A stretch of 64,000 nucleotides of DNA from Archilochus colubris (GCA_023079485.1 CM041083.1:104981054-105045053), one strand, 5' to 3'. Positions 24,220-36,976 are shown, counted from the stretch's first letter. Notes: generated by a model from the sequence alone, not told the origin. A program made the numbers and translations.

Positions 24220-25731
24220 TAAAAGGTCCTATACTAAATACAAATACGACTAGGTCCTGAAAAAACATTCTATAACTAGGTTCATCCTTGAGGAAAAAAC
24301 AAACTCAAGAATAGCCTCCAAAAAAAACCCAATAAAAGAACACAAAGCCTGCTGGAAGAGTGTAATAACATTGCCACCTTCTTCTTGTACCCTGTTATTA
24401 ATAAATGCCATGATTACAACAGCAGAACCTATAGACAGAACAGTTTAACAAAACATAGTGAAGTACATTTTCTGATCCGAAGGATACACAAGCTTAGCAG
24501 AGCAGTCTCCAGTGAGATCGAAGGAATGTTTGACGGAGAAACCTCTCTTCTGACAATATTGTTTGATCTGTGTCTCAAGGACAGAAAAGAAATGTTATTT
24601 CCATTTCCAAGCTGACATACAGCAGTTTGCTAGAAGGACGTTCTCATAAACAAAGTACTGCAGACCATGATATCATCCAGCTCCTATTTTTTTCCAAATT
24701 TCAGGGTAGGGGTAGTTCATACTGTAGAATATTTTCAGGTGAGACTATGATGTAGAGAAGTCCAATAAAATTAAAAAACACATACAACCTTGGGATATAC
24801 TTAGAAGCTACAGCAACTTGCTACTATTGAAAAAGTAAGACATTATACTTTTGAATATGGCTGAAATATATTTATATACATATACATAAAAATATAGCTA
24901 GGCTTCCCTTTTTATTAGCTGTGTGTGGAATCAAGTCTTTAGTTTGCAATGATGAATATTTTGCCTTTCATTTTGATGAGTAATGGGATATTAGTATGAT
25001 GATTTTAGTGATACATTCAGTGGTGGTTTAATTTTTTTTGTTTTAGCTACCAATCACCCACTCCACCCCACCCTTGCTCAGCCAGTTTGGTCAATCATCT
25101 ATACATTTATTTTCAATCTCTGATTAAGAATTGTGGTTATAAAATTAATCAGACCTTAATAACAAATCTGCAGATGAAGTGTGAGAGCTGGGTAAACAAT
25201 GCAGGGCACACAGATAGAGTCAATTAATTCTGATCTCCATTGTTAGTAAATTTTTCACAAAGTAGTGTTGATTTTAGAGTGGGAGTTTTTTCATAGTTCA
25301 GAACTATGCAGCAGTTCAGCTGTTAGAGATACCAGTATCATATACTTTTCTTGCAAGACATTAGAGTTTACCATAATGTCCAGAAAAAATTCTATTCTCC
25401 ATCCTGATCCTGTTCTCTCTTTATTTTCCTAGGAATTACAGGGTTCCAAAAGAGCATAAAACCAGAGAGATGCAATTTCAGAAGAGCAGGGAGATTCTGG
25501 ACTTGATGGAAAATTACAACTGAGTGTACATCCTCCTTGTGGTCTGCAAATTATTCTCCCTCTGTTGTGTCCTGTTGAGTTCTGGTTGTCCTTGTTGTCA
25601 TTCTTTTCCTTTACTGAGGCTTTGTTTTGGGGTTGCTCTTTTTTTGTACCTGTTCTGCAGTGCTATACAGAAAACTTTCTTACAAGCTGTTTTGTAAGCA
25701 AAAAACAAAGTTTGTAAATTAAAAATTAAAG
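24220..25731. other. Unique stretch with one microexon-like segment
   Basis: No repeat family seen. A 34-nt segment at 24705-24738 (+) lies between a good acceptor (T-rich tract ending TTTCAG) and a good donor (TTTCAG followed by GTGAGA) and is open in one frame. No neighbouring exon is identified, so it is recorded only as a candidate. Confidence 0.3.
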
Positions 25732-26300
25732 TGTCACGATTTGGACCAGGATAGAATTAATTTTGTATCCTGCAATTTTACTTTCAGCTAAGCCTCCTGT
25801 AAGTAGCTGAATGTGATGAAATTAACAGCAAGGTTCTCAGTGAGTGTCTGCTTCTAGGATGGTTAACATCTGATGTTTCTAGTTAAGACTAGAGAATGAT
25901 AAGCAGAATCAAAGCCGCTGCTTGTTCTGAGAAACCTCGTATGCCCTGAAAAGAGAAAGCAAATAAAGGGGTCACACCTGCAACCCTCCTTTAGAGAGGA
26001 GCAGACAAGACAATGACAAAGCAGAGTATTCCATCCTGTAAGTGTCATACTCAGTAAAAAATTTGAGGTATCATGAGCATAAATCCCTCTTTCTGCCCTC
26101 TTCCTTCTTCAGTATCCTTGGAGGATTCTGTCCATTTGTCTGCCTGCAGTCCCAATCCATGACATCCTGAATCTGTGTGCTCCTGCCTCCATCTCCTGAC
26201 TGCTGCTGACTCCAGAAGTCCATCCTAGGCTTTCCCAGGGCTGGTCTGCAGCCTCGGTGGTGACGTGTTACTGGGGGGACAGGGAGGAACGTGGTGTCTT
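25732..26300 (+). mobile_element. Solo ERV LTR, family A copy 3, 3' truncated
   Basis: Begins TGTCACGATTTGGACCAGG and follows copies 1 and 4 through the U3, the 'gtattccatcctgtaagtgt' segment and the 'ctgcagcctcggtggtgacg' segment. It then loses similarity after 'acgtggtgtctt' near 26300, before the region that carries the ATTAAA signal in other copies. The 5' flank TAAAG (25727-25731) recurs at 26311-26315 just past the truncation, but without a CA terminus before it, so it may be chance. The TATA box is degraded (CAGTAAAAAA). Same + orientation. Confidence 0.82.
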
Positions 26301-26315
26301 TCACCTACTTTAAAG

Positions 26316-29300
26316 CACTCAGGTGCCAGAATATTTAAAGTTCTCCTGGATGCAATGTATATTTTTTAAAGCATTCATCATCTCTTGCTTGGATTCAGCA
26401 TTCTCAATGACTTTTCAGATGTTTCCTAGGGAGCAAAATCTGTCATAGTTCTTTGTAACCACATTAAATTCAAATAACAAGCTCCCTAAATTATAACAGA
26501 TCTTAAAGTTTGGGTGGAGACTTTGTGCAGGATCCCTTACAAGCTTAGACATAGCAACGATTGAACTCTGTATTTGGAAAACCAAGGAATAATCTAGTTT
26601 GACACACATTTGCTACTGTTCAATTTATGAAGTACTTATTAAAGTTCTGTCTATAACAAAACAAAGGAAACTGCAAAATTAAGCCTCACAGTTGAAACTG
26701 ATTTGCAGTGCCATAGGAGAACTAAACTAAACCCTGTAATGAATTGAATAAGTTTTTACACAGCTTTCATCAGTTTTGGTTAGCAAGAAAACTACCATTA
26801 ACAACCTTGTATAAGTATTTTTTTTCCTCTAACAATTGTTCTAGGAAATCTCTATCTGCCAACAGTAACACAGATTGTATTATTCTGTGGAAATTCTGTC
26901 ACCAGAAGTCCCTTGGCTGTCTTTTAAGAGGAAGCTCCTGTAAATATTAGCCAAGTATATAAGGATTTTGTATATAGAATTTTATTCTCTGTCAGTGGTT
27001 TAGAAGCATTTTCCCCATCCATACAGCATGTATGTCTACACTTGATCACAAAGACTCTTAGTATAATATACAGCAATATATGAGGTTAGTGAGACATGTC
27101 TAGTAAAAATCATATAGACCTGCACCATACTCCTGAGTTTAACTATGATAATGAGGCATATTATATTTCAATGTATTCTTAACTAGTGATGAAAATGCTC
27201 TGGGATTAAATTGCAGGGCACATTGCAGAAAGCACAAGGAAGTTTGTACCAGTAGCTCTATGGCTCTACTTACAGAGAACAGCAGAACCAACAATCAGTG
27301 GGAAATTAGTCTTTCAGCTTCTTGTAATAGCAGTGATTTATTTGATTTATTAACTAATTAAGACCCTTAGCAATCCTGTGTAAGATTTCTAATCATGTTA
27401 TCCCCTGAAAAATTGCAAGGGAAGAACAAATACGCTGCAGGTTTTTGTCAGTATCGTTTCACAGGAATGAAGAAAGCCCTCGCCTTTCTCTGCATACAAA
27501 GGACAAGAAAATCACTTCTCAGCTACAGATGCCTTGGGCATCAATCCCTTACTCAGCATTTAATGAAAGAAAGCACAGAAAGTTGTCGCAGCCTACAGCA
27601 AAATTGATTTTGTGCAGTTTACATAAATGCTTTGTCTTGAGGGAATGAAGGCAGATACGTCCTCCTGTACGACCTCATCAACAGGCAGTGATGTCCAGGC
27701 AAGCAGCAAGAGAGATGAGATGCATGGAGTCTCTCTCTTTCTGTAAACCATGCAGGAGAAATCTACCTAGAAAAGCTTTCAGTGGGCTTATCTATGTGGA
27801 AATCCAGGATTTGCTCATCAGATTGGATATCCACAGTACCAAAATACTCTATATTCATCCTGTAACGATGCTGCAGTGGCCTTCTAAACTAACTCTGAGG
27901 AAACCATCTTCTTCCTGATACTGTCAGTCCTCAGCTTGATATCCATTTATAGAGAAAGAAAGGCAGATGTAATTTAAACCAGGCTTGTAGAAGGAAAATA
28001 TCTTTAAAATGAACTTTTCAAATATGTTTGTACATTGACCTACAAACTGCTATAAAATAGCTTGTTGGGTGAGGGGAGAGATACTGGTATTTCTGCAGTG
28101 CATTCAACACAATGGATTAAGACTGCCATCTATTGTCTCTCAGGCTGTGCTTGTGTAATCTTGTTGGATTTCTATGAACAAATTCATGTCTCTCTACAGC
28201 TAATATTTGAGGAAAAAAGCTCTTGACATGCATATTTTTCTTCAGTTTTCAGGCTTTTTTGAAACAATATCTAACAGGCTAATGTATTGAGACAGAATAT
28301 AGTCTTGGTATCTGATATCTTTATTAGCTTTTTAATGCATGTATTCTTTGTAGAACAAAGGTTTAGAGGTACCTTTCTTGGAATGGAACATGTATTCTTG
28401 AACTATATGAGGAGGAAAACCATATTCAAGAACTACAAATTCCTAATGCATTAATAAAAGATTATATGTATAATCTGGATTTCTTGAAATGAAACCTGAA
28501 AGCAATCAACTCAAATTAAAACATGACTGGGAGGGGGAGGGTAAATACCGCTGATAATTGAGCTCTGCAATATTAATTTCATGGACCACTTTTTGTCCTA
28601 AGGAATATTCAAAGCAAGGGAAAGGATGCGAACTATTGTTAATACCCTTAGACCCTGTTTGCATGAGACATGACCACTGCTACTCCCTATATAACGAATG
28701 CTTTATGAATGGCTGATTTGCACCTACCAGCTGGAATAGAGAGTTTTGACTGGAAGTTTAACCCGGAAAGATAGGTCATGCCATGCACTGAGAGAGCTAG
28801 AAGTCCTGTTGTCTACTATAAGAATTTCTAACCTGAATGGTTTAATCTACCATGTAGTTTAACACAGATATTTCACAGAAACGTCATGAACTCCAAATAT
28901 CCTTCTCTGATAGTGATATTGTGACATGGAACACTACTTAGCTGTGAAATAGCCAGTTACATGTCACGAGAATGTAACACCTAGCATAAGTTATGGGTGC
29001 ATATTCTCACAATATCTGAGGATTGGAATCGATATTTTTGTGATCAAATATCATGCTACTTATCCAACTGACTGTGCTTTAAGTTTAAATAAATATTACA
29101 AGATAAACTGTATATAAAGTTGTGCATTTGTATGTCACCTGCAAGGCAAACAAGTGGATTTGAATGTCAGGGACACATACTGACAAGATTAAAGTGGTCA
29201 GCTTACTCATACTTTTAAACAAACACATAGGAAGGGTCAATTCTTGCTTCTCCTTCAGACATCAGTGACAGCATCTGAAAGATAAAGATTTTCTCTGCTT

Positions 29301-29734
29301 TAAAAAGTGCTAACTGTAAAAATTCCCAAGATTTTGGATAAGCAGTGTCTAGCATTCAATTTTCTTTCACTCATTATTTGTGCTATATAGAACATCATGT
29401 ACAATCCCTAGATATGGACAAGGCTCTTACTGTTGACTACAGAATGAATACATGAAGGATAGTTCTTGTACACAAACATACAACCTTTGTAGTAGATGAA
29501 AGTTGACATGTAGTTGCAAGGAAAAAGTGCCTTCGTAATAGTACCATTTATATGACTTTTTGTTAGATTTCAAAAAAAAACAACAACAAACTTTACAGTC
29601 GCACTTCCAGTATGGACACTTTTCTTGCAGTTTTAAGTTCCAAAGTTTCACATACTAAGGTCGTAACTTAAATCCCACTATAATAACATAGCTACATTAA
29701 TTTTAGTGTATTTCTTAATCTTTTCAAAACTAGA
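26316..29734. other. Unique AT-rich stretch, no gene
   Basis: No recognised transposon. The segment 27380-27930 is somewhat richer in GC and has overlapping 60-76 codon frames, none with a recognisable domain. Confidence 0.4.
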
Positions 29735-29739
29735 ATAAG

Positions 29740-30469
29740 TATCCTGGTTTGGCCCTTTTCTTTCTTGTAATTTTCCTTTCAGATAATCCCTCCTAAGTAG
29801 CTGTACTTGCTGAAATTAAGAGCAAGCTTCACAGTCAGTGTCTGCTCCTAAGACTGGTAATGCTCAATGTATAGCTATGGCTAGAGAATGGTATGCAGAA
29901 TTAAGGACACTGCTTGTTTTGAGAGCCATCTTATGCACTGGAAAGAGAAAGGAAATAAAAGGGTCACACCTGCATCCCTTCTTTAGGAAGGAGCAGACAA
30001 GACAAGTGACCAAAAGTGACCAAATGGAGTATTCCATTCCATAAGTGTCATATTCCATATAAATTTGTGGGATCATGAAGATCAAGCCCTTTCTTTGGCA
30101 TCCTGGGAGGATTCCATCTCTTTGTCTGCCTGTGGTTTCAATCTGAATCATCCTGAATCTGTGTGTTCCTGCTTCTGTCTCCCACTGACTCCAGGAGCCC
30201 AGCCTGAAACTTTCCCAGGACTGCCCCGCAGTCTCAGTGGTGATGTGTTATTGGGAAGAAGGGGAGTGGGTGGGGAGGGGGAACAAGGTATCACTTTTGT
30301 TTAATATATTTAATAATTTTCCATTTTTTAAATTCCTGTTCCATTAAAGCTGTGTAGTTCAGTTTCCAATCCATAAATGTCTCTACCTTACTCTCTCTTT
30401 ATTATCAGGGAGGGGAGAGGGATTAATCTGTCAGTCATTTAATTGCCTGTCCAGTGTTAAACTGTGACA
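29740..30469 (+). mobile_element. Solo ERV LTR, family A copy 4 (5-bp TSD)
   Basis: A 730-bp element with start TATCCTGGTTTGG (TG mutated to TA) and end CTGTGACA, flanked by identical 5-bp repeats ATAAG at 29735-29739 and 30470-30474. TATAAA is at 30058-30063 and ATTAAA at 30343-30348, about 285 bp apart. It is colinear with copy 3 over its whole length and with copy 1 except for that copy's indels. It is the best-preserved reference in the window for this family. No internal retroviral sequence is adjacent. Confidence 0.9.
30058..30063 (+). promoter_or_regulatory. TATA box of solo LTR copy 4
   Basis: TATAAA within the LTR, followed by ATTAAA at 30343-30348. It could in principle still drive transcription to the right; there is no evidence of use in the sequence. 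Confidence 0.5.
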
Positions 30470-30474
30470 ATAAG

Positions 30475-31865
30475 AAGAAAACATCAAGACTACATAAAAA
30501 TACAGGGTGTGTATGTGATTAGTATCACAGAACTACCATTTGCTTATTTGCATTATGATAAAACATGTTGTATATATAATACCAACATGAAAATAATTTT
30601 GGAACAATCGAGAGGTAAAGCCTTTTTTCTATTGACACTGTCAATATAATTTTAAGGTAATAACCCTATTTCTATTTGTTACTTGAAGTTGTGATTAAGG
30701 TTGGCAAAACCAGTGTAATCTCTCATAGGATTTTCCATTATAATACATGCTTTCCAGTTTATAACTTTATTATGCACAGATTTATTTTGCTGAAATTAAT
30801 CTTTGCCTGAAGTTTACTTAATCTGTTTGTCTACATTTTAGTGGTACATCAAAGTTATTCTGCCATTACCAGAAAATTTCTCCATGTTTTGGAAAAATTA
30901 TCTTGGCTATGGCCACGATGGTTTGGTCAGACTCTTATAATGAAATCACCATTTTCACTCTTCGGGGTCTTTCCCATTACAGTACCTATACACAGTCTAT
31001 CCATGAATGCATCATTTGTGTACAGCAAGCATTGCAGAACTTCAGAAAGAGAGCAGGATTATCCAGCAATTTGATTCTACAACCTATCAGCTTTTATGCT
31101 AAATATCAGACACAGAGGCATCAACTCCAACTTCCTCTTGCTCCTATGTCCTCACTCTTTGCATTCAGTCAACACAAAGTCCTACAGTGAAAAATGAAGC
31201 AAGGAACTGTGTTGTGTATCAGATTAATTTAGCTTAGGTAAATTACAAACATTTATTACTTTGGATCTATTTTTGTTTATTTCTTGGTTTGTCTCTCATT
31301 AGTCACTGCAAAATCTTTTTATAGAGAGTCATAGTTAATGCAGAAAAAAATAATGAGTTATAAATCATCATTATTTTTAAAAGTCAAAAGAGCTGTCTTT
31401 TATCAATGCTCAAAACAGTTATGAGTCATACTCACTTTACCATGTTATGAAGCACTTTTTGTGTTTTTAACCTAAAATGTTAGCCATGGATGAAAAAACC
31501 CCACTAAATTACACTTGTATCAAACCCATCTAAACAGTTATAACCCCATGTCCATAGCTACATTATTCTAACATCTTAGCCTTCCAAGTAGATTATAAAA
31601 ATCCCTGTTTAAAAAAAAAAAAATCTTATTGACATATTTAAACTTAAGACACTGCTGTTTTATATCTTATTTTTTAATATACTCTATTCCCCAATTCTTC
31701 AAGGTAAAAGTGAAAAGCTATAGCTTAATTCATTTCTTTATAATAAACAGAGGAACTTCTTATTTCCTAGATCTCTTTAGGCTATGGTATTTCCCTATCT
31801 ATATTAAAAAAAAAAAAATCCCTTATATGCCCAACTGTAGAAAGTAGGCACCAAGAAGGCTGGGA
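30475..31865. other. Unique stretch with acceptor-like site
   Basis: No repeat family recognised. A good + acceptor (T-rich tract, AG at 30840-30841) is followed by frames open for about 30-80 codons, with no domain and no donor I trust. A runs at 31612-31623 and 31806-31818. Confidence 0.35.
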
Positions 31866-32700
31866 GAATCACAAAATCACAGAATTACCTTGGTTGGAAG
31901 AGACCTTCCAGATCATCAAGTCATTATCCATTAACCTAACAGTGACAATTCCTTAACTAAACTGTATCCCTAACTACTATGTCTATATGACTGTTAAATA
32001 CCTACGGGGATGATGACTCCAGCACTGCTTCAGGCAGCCTGTTCCAATGCCTGATAGCCCTTTCCATGAATAAATTCTTCTTAACATCCAGTCAAAGCCT
32101 TCCCTGCTGCAACCTGAAGCCATTATTTCCTCTCCTATCACTTGTAACTTCATTGAACAGAAGGATCCCCACATCCTCACAACATCCTTTCAAGTAGCTG
32201 TAGACATTGATAAAGCCTTCTTTTCCCAATAACCCCAGGTCCCTTGGCTACTCCTCATAAGACACATGCTACAAATCCTTCATCAGCTTTTTTGCCCTTC
32301 TACAATCACACTCTAGTAGCTCAACATCTTTTCTGTAGTGAGGCGCCCAAAACCTGCACACAAGACTCGAGGTGTGGTCTCACCAGCGCTGAGTACAGGG
32401 GCAGAATCCCTTCCCTGGACCTGCTGGCGACGCTCTTCCTGATACAGGCCAGGATGCCATTGGCCTTCTTGGCTACCTGGGCACACTGCTGGCTCATGTT
32501 CAGCTTCCTGTGTATCCAGACTCCCAGGTCCCTTTCTGCCTGGCTGCTCTCAGCCACTCTGTGCCCAGCCTGGAGCTCCCCATGGGGTTGTTGTGGCCAA
32601 AGTGCAGGACACAACATTTGGCTTTATTGAAACTCATTCTGTTGCCCCTGGCCTATTTATTAAGCCTGTCTGGATCCCTCTGTAGAGCCCCGCTGCCCTC
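31866..32700 (-). mobile_element. CR1 LINE, antisense, different subfamily
   Basis: Low-coordinate end is the CR1 tail ('gaatcacaaaatcacagaat'), then 'ccttggttggaagagacctt' and a 3' region with 'cctaacagtgacaattcctt'. This marks a CR1 subfamily distinct from those at 66 and 53147. On the minus strand it encodes the ORF2 C-terminal region up to the 'ggatccctctgtagagcc' segment at about 32690, where similarity ends (5' truncation). The ORF2 part from 32340 to 32640 is better preserved than the 3' region. Confidence 0.92.
32321..32617 (-). pseudogene. CR1 ORF2 C-terminal fragment
   Basis: A 98-codon frame with [20 protein letters not shown], then AKKANGILACIRKSVASRSRE and [11 protein letters not shown], the diagnostic CR1 order after the RT palm. 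It is frameshifted after 'QVLGASLQKRC' relative to the family, so it is inactive. The neighbouring frames are shadows. Confidence 0.88.
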
Positions 32701-34088
32701 AGGGAGAAGGAAGAAAAAGCTGCAGTCAAGAAGATCATCAGACTGTAGGCAAGGAAGAAGGAAAGGAAGCGATATAACCGCCTCCTATGATAATAAGGCA
32801 AGGGCTGACTATGGATCCATCTCAGATCTCTTGGGTGATTTTTAATCAAGTTTAGTAAAATGTGGAATCATAAAAGAGCTAACATGTAGTCATTCAAGAT
32901 TAAATTAAATTAAATAGAGATGGAAACACAAAGGAAAAAATTTGCTTTCTCTGCAAAATTCATTTTATTTATATCTGGAAGCTGCTTGACATGCACATAA
33001 TATAAATCAGCATAACTTATTGGAAAATTTTTATTTCTATATTCAATTATTTCATGAATGGGTCATCCTACTGACTAATGATGTTTAGAATCAATACATT
33101 TACTTAGAAAATTAATTTTAGTCTGTAAAACTATAGTTTTATAATTATTTTAACATTTATGTCACAGAAGCACTGAGAAGCAACTTTTTATCAAAGATCC
33201 ACTATGTTAAGTAGTAGCCAAGTCTGACATATCTTTGCTCTGAAGAGATTGTGCAATATTTGCAATTTAAATGAAGCCCCTTGTGTACCAATAATTCATA
33301 TTTATTTTTCCTTGGGAGCATATTTTAGCTTTCTTCTACCCTCAGAAGAATATTTTAAGATACTACATGGGCAATATTTTAGGAACATATTTTGTTTTAA
33401 TCACCTATAGAGTGTTCAGAATGTTGTCTTGGCTTGCATGCATATTTTCTATTGTCAAGTTTTAATATAAAGCTAATGTTGAAATACTGTGGCCCAAATA
33501 TTAATTCTCAATATACTAAGCAGGTTCATCAATAGCCAACCAATAATCAAGGAGATGGAGGCCTTGACAAAGACTGTGGTATGGTGAAGGTTCTAATTTA
33601 TATGAAAAGCAACAATGAAAATCTTATTATAATTCTTCTTAAAACCTTTTTGCACTTTTCTGCTTTCCTTTTTCATTTTAAAAACAAGAATAGACATAAA
33701 ATTTATCATTTTTCTCTCTGCTATAATCTTTAACAATGGAATATATCTATATGTGTATATATAATGTTATGTATATACAACTTATGTATATAAAACATAT
33801 ATGTCAACATTTCTACAACATTACAAAAATGTGAATCAGCTCTTTGTACATCAGTAATATTTACCACTGCCATTTGGAGAATTAAGTACATATATTTTTT
33901 TTCTTTGTTGCTAACTTTTTATTTATCAGAAAGGAACCTACATAATACATATTCTCAATTATTTATGATTGATAGAAAAACAAAGTTTTTTTATTTTTCT
34001 TCTCCTTTATAAACTGTTGTCATTGTGTAGGTAGAAGTTTTTCCTTATTTAAATTCTTGATTCTTGACATTTCTTTTTTTTTCGACAG

Positions 34089-34950
34089 GTTCTGACTGTA
34101 GAAACTTGTTCATGCATATGACTGTGGAAATGCAAGCAAACACTTGGTTCTATAGCAAAATCAGTGAAATGAAAGCAACTGCACAAATGTTAAGCCTATG
34201 CAGAAGAAATTAAGAATGGAAGAAAAAAAAAATCCGGCAACCAACCCCGCTGGAAAGCAAGCCCCAAAGGCAGGGCTGTGGAAGAGTGACTCCAAAGGTT
34301 ACTTAAGGAGCTGCCTAGCTCTGTTCCAGGAATTCTTGAGCCGAACCACTTCAGTGGTTTTTGCATGCTATGCAGAACCTTTCTGGAAAATTCAACGCTT
34401 TGTAGTACACAAGGGGATTCATGGACAAAGGATGCATTTAGCAGTGTCCTGATCTATCCTGTGGCTGTGGGGACATCTCAGCTGGTGCAGCTCTATTTAC
34501 CTCAGCCACTGAAGAGAAGAGTGGTTGAGGAAACAGATGGCTAATCTGACTCTTGGATGGACACCTATGGATGGGTTGCTACGGTGTCTTTGCAATTGTG
34601 TGTTGCCTTTTCCTCAGTGGTGGTGAAAAAGATGAAGCTGGGACCAGAGATCCCTGTTCTGTGTCTGTGCCTTTCATTAGATAATGTTCAGCATGGTTGG
34701 CTTAAGCTGTCTTCATGAATACAGTTGCACATTCTGGAAATCTGTAAATAACCATTGTAGAAAATCACAGCTGAGGGAAAAGATGTTCCATGTTTGCAGG
34801 CAGACATATTGCTATTTAGCCTTTAAATCTATATGAATGTCTAGAAATGGCATGTTCTGCAAAAAAGAATTTTTTAAAAGTATCTTTTTTTTTTTTTCCA
34901 ACAAATGAAAATAAAAATTTTCTAACAGAAATAAAATTTTTCTCTTCTGA
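34089..34950 (+). other. Candidate terminal exon (non-coding or unknown)
   Basis: An acceptor-like T-rich tract ends in GACAG at 34088. The next roughly 650 bases are distinctly less AT-rich than the flanks, and two AATAAA signals follow at 34910-34915 and 34930-34935. The only sizeable frame (34198-34452, 84 codons) has no recognisable domain and ends well before the signals. The picture fits the last exon of a long non-coding RNA or of a gene whose other exons are outside the window, but each signal is individually common in AT-rich DNA. Confidence 0.22.
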
Positions 34951-35550
34951 TGGTGGCTTGGATTTTAATTTTCTGAAGTTTTTGAACCTCCATGCAGGAA
35001 CACAGAAATCTGAGAAAATGTGAAGATTACTTCTCTTATTTCAGCCTTCCTTATTGTGTGTCACTAAGTGAAATGGATTCTAGGAGAAATACCCTAAATA
35101 GGCATAACATGTCAGAACTCTCTTGAGGTCACACAATAAAGTATTTTGAATTATGTTTTGTATAAATTTTTAAAAGCAAGAAAAAGTAAAGATTTTGAAA
35201 ATCCCAAATATGTTGAGAAGTGAAAAAATAAAATAAGAGGTAGATAATTAAATTTTAAAAATTTAAACTTTTTGCATATCGAAACCTGTTTGTTTTGTTA
35301 TAGTATTTCTTAGGTAGAAACTAGAGAAAGTAAAATGTAAGGTAGCATTCCCACCTATTGTAATCTCTGGTCATCAGTAATAAGCTCAGCCTCTCAAATC
35401 CTATTTGCCCTGAAGTAAAATTAATTTATAAACATTTCTATTAATAAAGATTTACTAGAATAATGGGATAAACAGTTACATTGCAATCTACTTTTAAAAA
35501 ATCAGAAATTTCTGTGTAAAATATTTTTTAAAATTTAAACATTTTACTGT

Positions 35551-35600
35551 GATAACACAAAAACCATTTTTCTACGATAACACAAAAACCATTTTTCTGC
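35551..35600. repeat. 25-bp tandem duplication
   Basis: Two consecutive 25-bp units (35551-35575 and 35576-35600) starting 'gataacacaaaaacc', differing at one base (A/G near the end). A recent local duplication. Confidence 0.95.
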
Positions 35601-35650
35601 CTCATTTACAAAGCACAGTGTGATCACTAGTTGTAGCACACTGCCACCTA

Positions 35651-35666
35651 GGACTGCATGCAGTCC
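35651..35666. repeat. 16-bp perfect palindrome
   Basis: GGACTGCATGCAGTCC reads the same on both strands. No neighbouring feature explains it. Confidence 0.9.
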
Positions 35667-36517
35667 CTGTGTATTATGAAGTATAATAAATACTTTTACC
35701 TGTGACACTGGAAATTCAATGGTAGGTGCCTTACCTACAGATTAGTTATTTGTCTCCCACTAGAGTTTTGATAGAAAGAAGTTCCATTAAGATTTAGTTG
35801 CATGTGACTACTAAAATGTTTCATACACACCATTCAATAAGGCTGATTTTTGGGTTTAGATCTCTATATTCTCACTGTAATCACTGAACAATATTAGACT
35901 CCATTAGTGGGTATTTCAAAGCACGATCCTAAATTTAGTGGCATGTAACAAGTTCTGTGGGAGCTTGCTTGCCTTATTGAAGGAGCAAGGGCTGTGTTTA
36001 TGAACATTCTAAATTATTTTTATGCAATATAGTTGGCTTTATAGGGGATAAAAAAATCCATAAAGAAGAATGGAAGAATAGATTTTTTTCTGTTCACTTT
36101 ATTGTCATTTCATCCATCTCAAACTTTTATCTTTTTTTGATCATTTTAATTTTTTTTTTATGTCAATACTATTAACAAATTGATTTCCTGAAGTTTGACT
36201 TTCCTATTCTATTTCCATTTCTGAATCAGTACTAACACTACATCTATAGGGAGAAGAAGAAAAGAAAATGGGAAAGCATTTCTTTAGTTCAGCTGCTTCA
36301 AATGCAGAGTTGAGTAGCCATTCCCATTTCAGTCATGGATGAGCTTCTTAAAGGTGAATTTTCTTATTCTTTCACAGTTACTGCATCTCTTAAGCACAGC
36401 TTCGTTAATAGATTCTTCTGCTGTTCTTTCTGGGTATTCCTAAGGACCTTTGAGGATTTTATTTCCAAAACATCTAGATACTTTAACTTCCAGGCAAGTT
36501 AAAAAAAGTTTAAGTTC

Positions 36518-36533
36518 AAAAAAAAAAAAAAAA
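36518..36533. repeat. Poly(A) run
   Basis: 16 A bases; no retroposed sequence is recognisable upstream. Confidence 0.85.
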
Positions 36534-36958
36534 GCATCTGACCTACATTCAGTTTGTTCATTTAGCCTTCGAGTTCTGTCCTTGGAGAATGTAAAAACCA
36601 GAACCAGTAACAATATCAAGATTTGATTTAATCCCTCCACTATTCCCAGGCAAGGAAAACTATGCTTAACCTATTCCTAACAGCTACTTGTGTAACTCCT
36701 TTTAAATAACCCTCTAAAGTTGATAACCTTTTTAAGCAATCTATTTTAGTGCTTTACTGTAGAAATATGAGTATTCTGCTCTGCATTGCATTTATGATTA
36801 ATTTTCTCATTCTTAGTGATCCCTGGTAATAGATTATTCCTTGATCGTGTTATGTAGAATATCTAAGTCTTTATACAGCTTCACTTTAAAATTCCTTCTA
36901 AACATTTTTCCCTAGTTACTTATGTTTGGGGTTGTTTTTTTGTTTTTGTTTGATTTTC

Positions 36959-36976
36959 TTTTTTTTTTTTTTTTTT
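36959..36976 (+). repeat. Poly(T) run followed by CCAG
   Basis: 18 T bases then CCAG, an ideal acceptor shape. The following frame (from 36983) is open for 22 codons and then stops. Confidence 0.85.
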
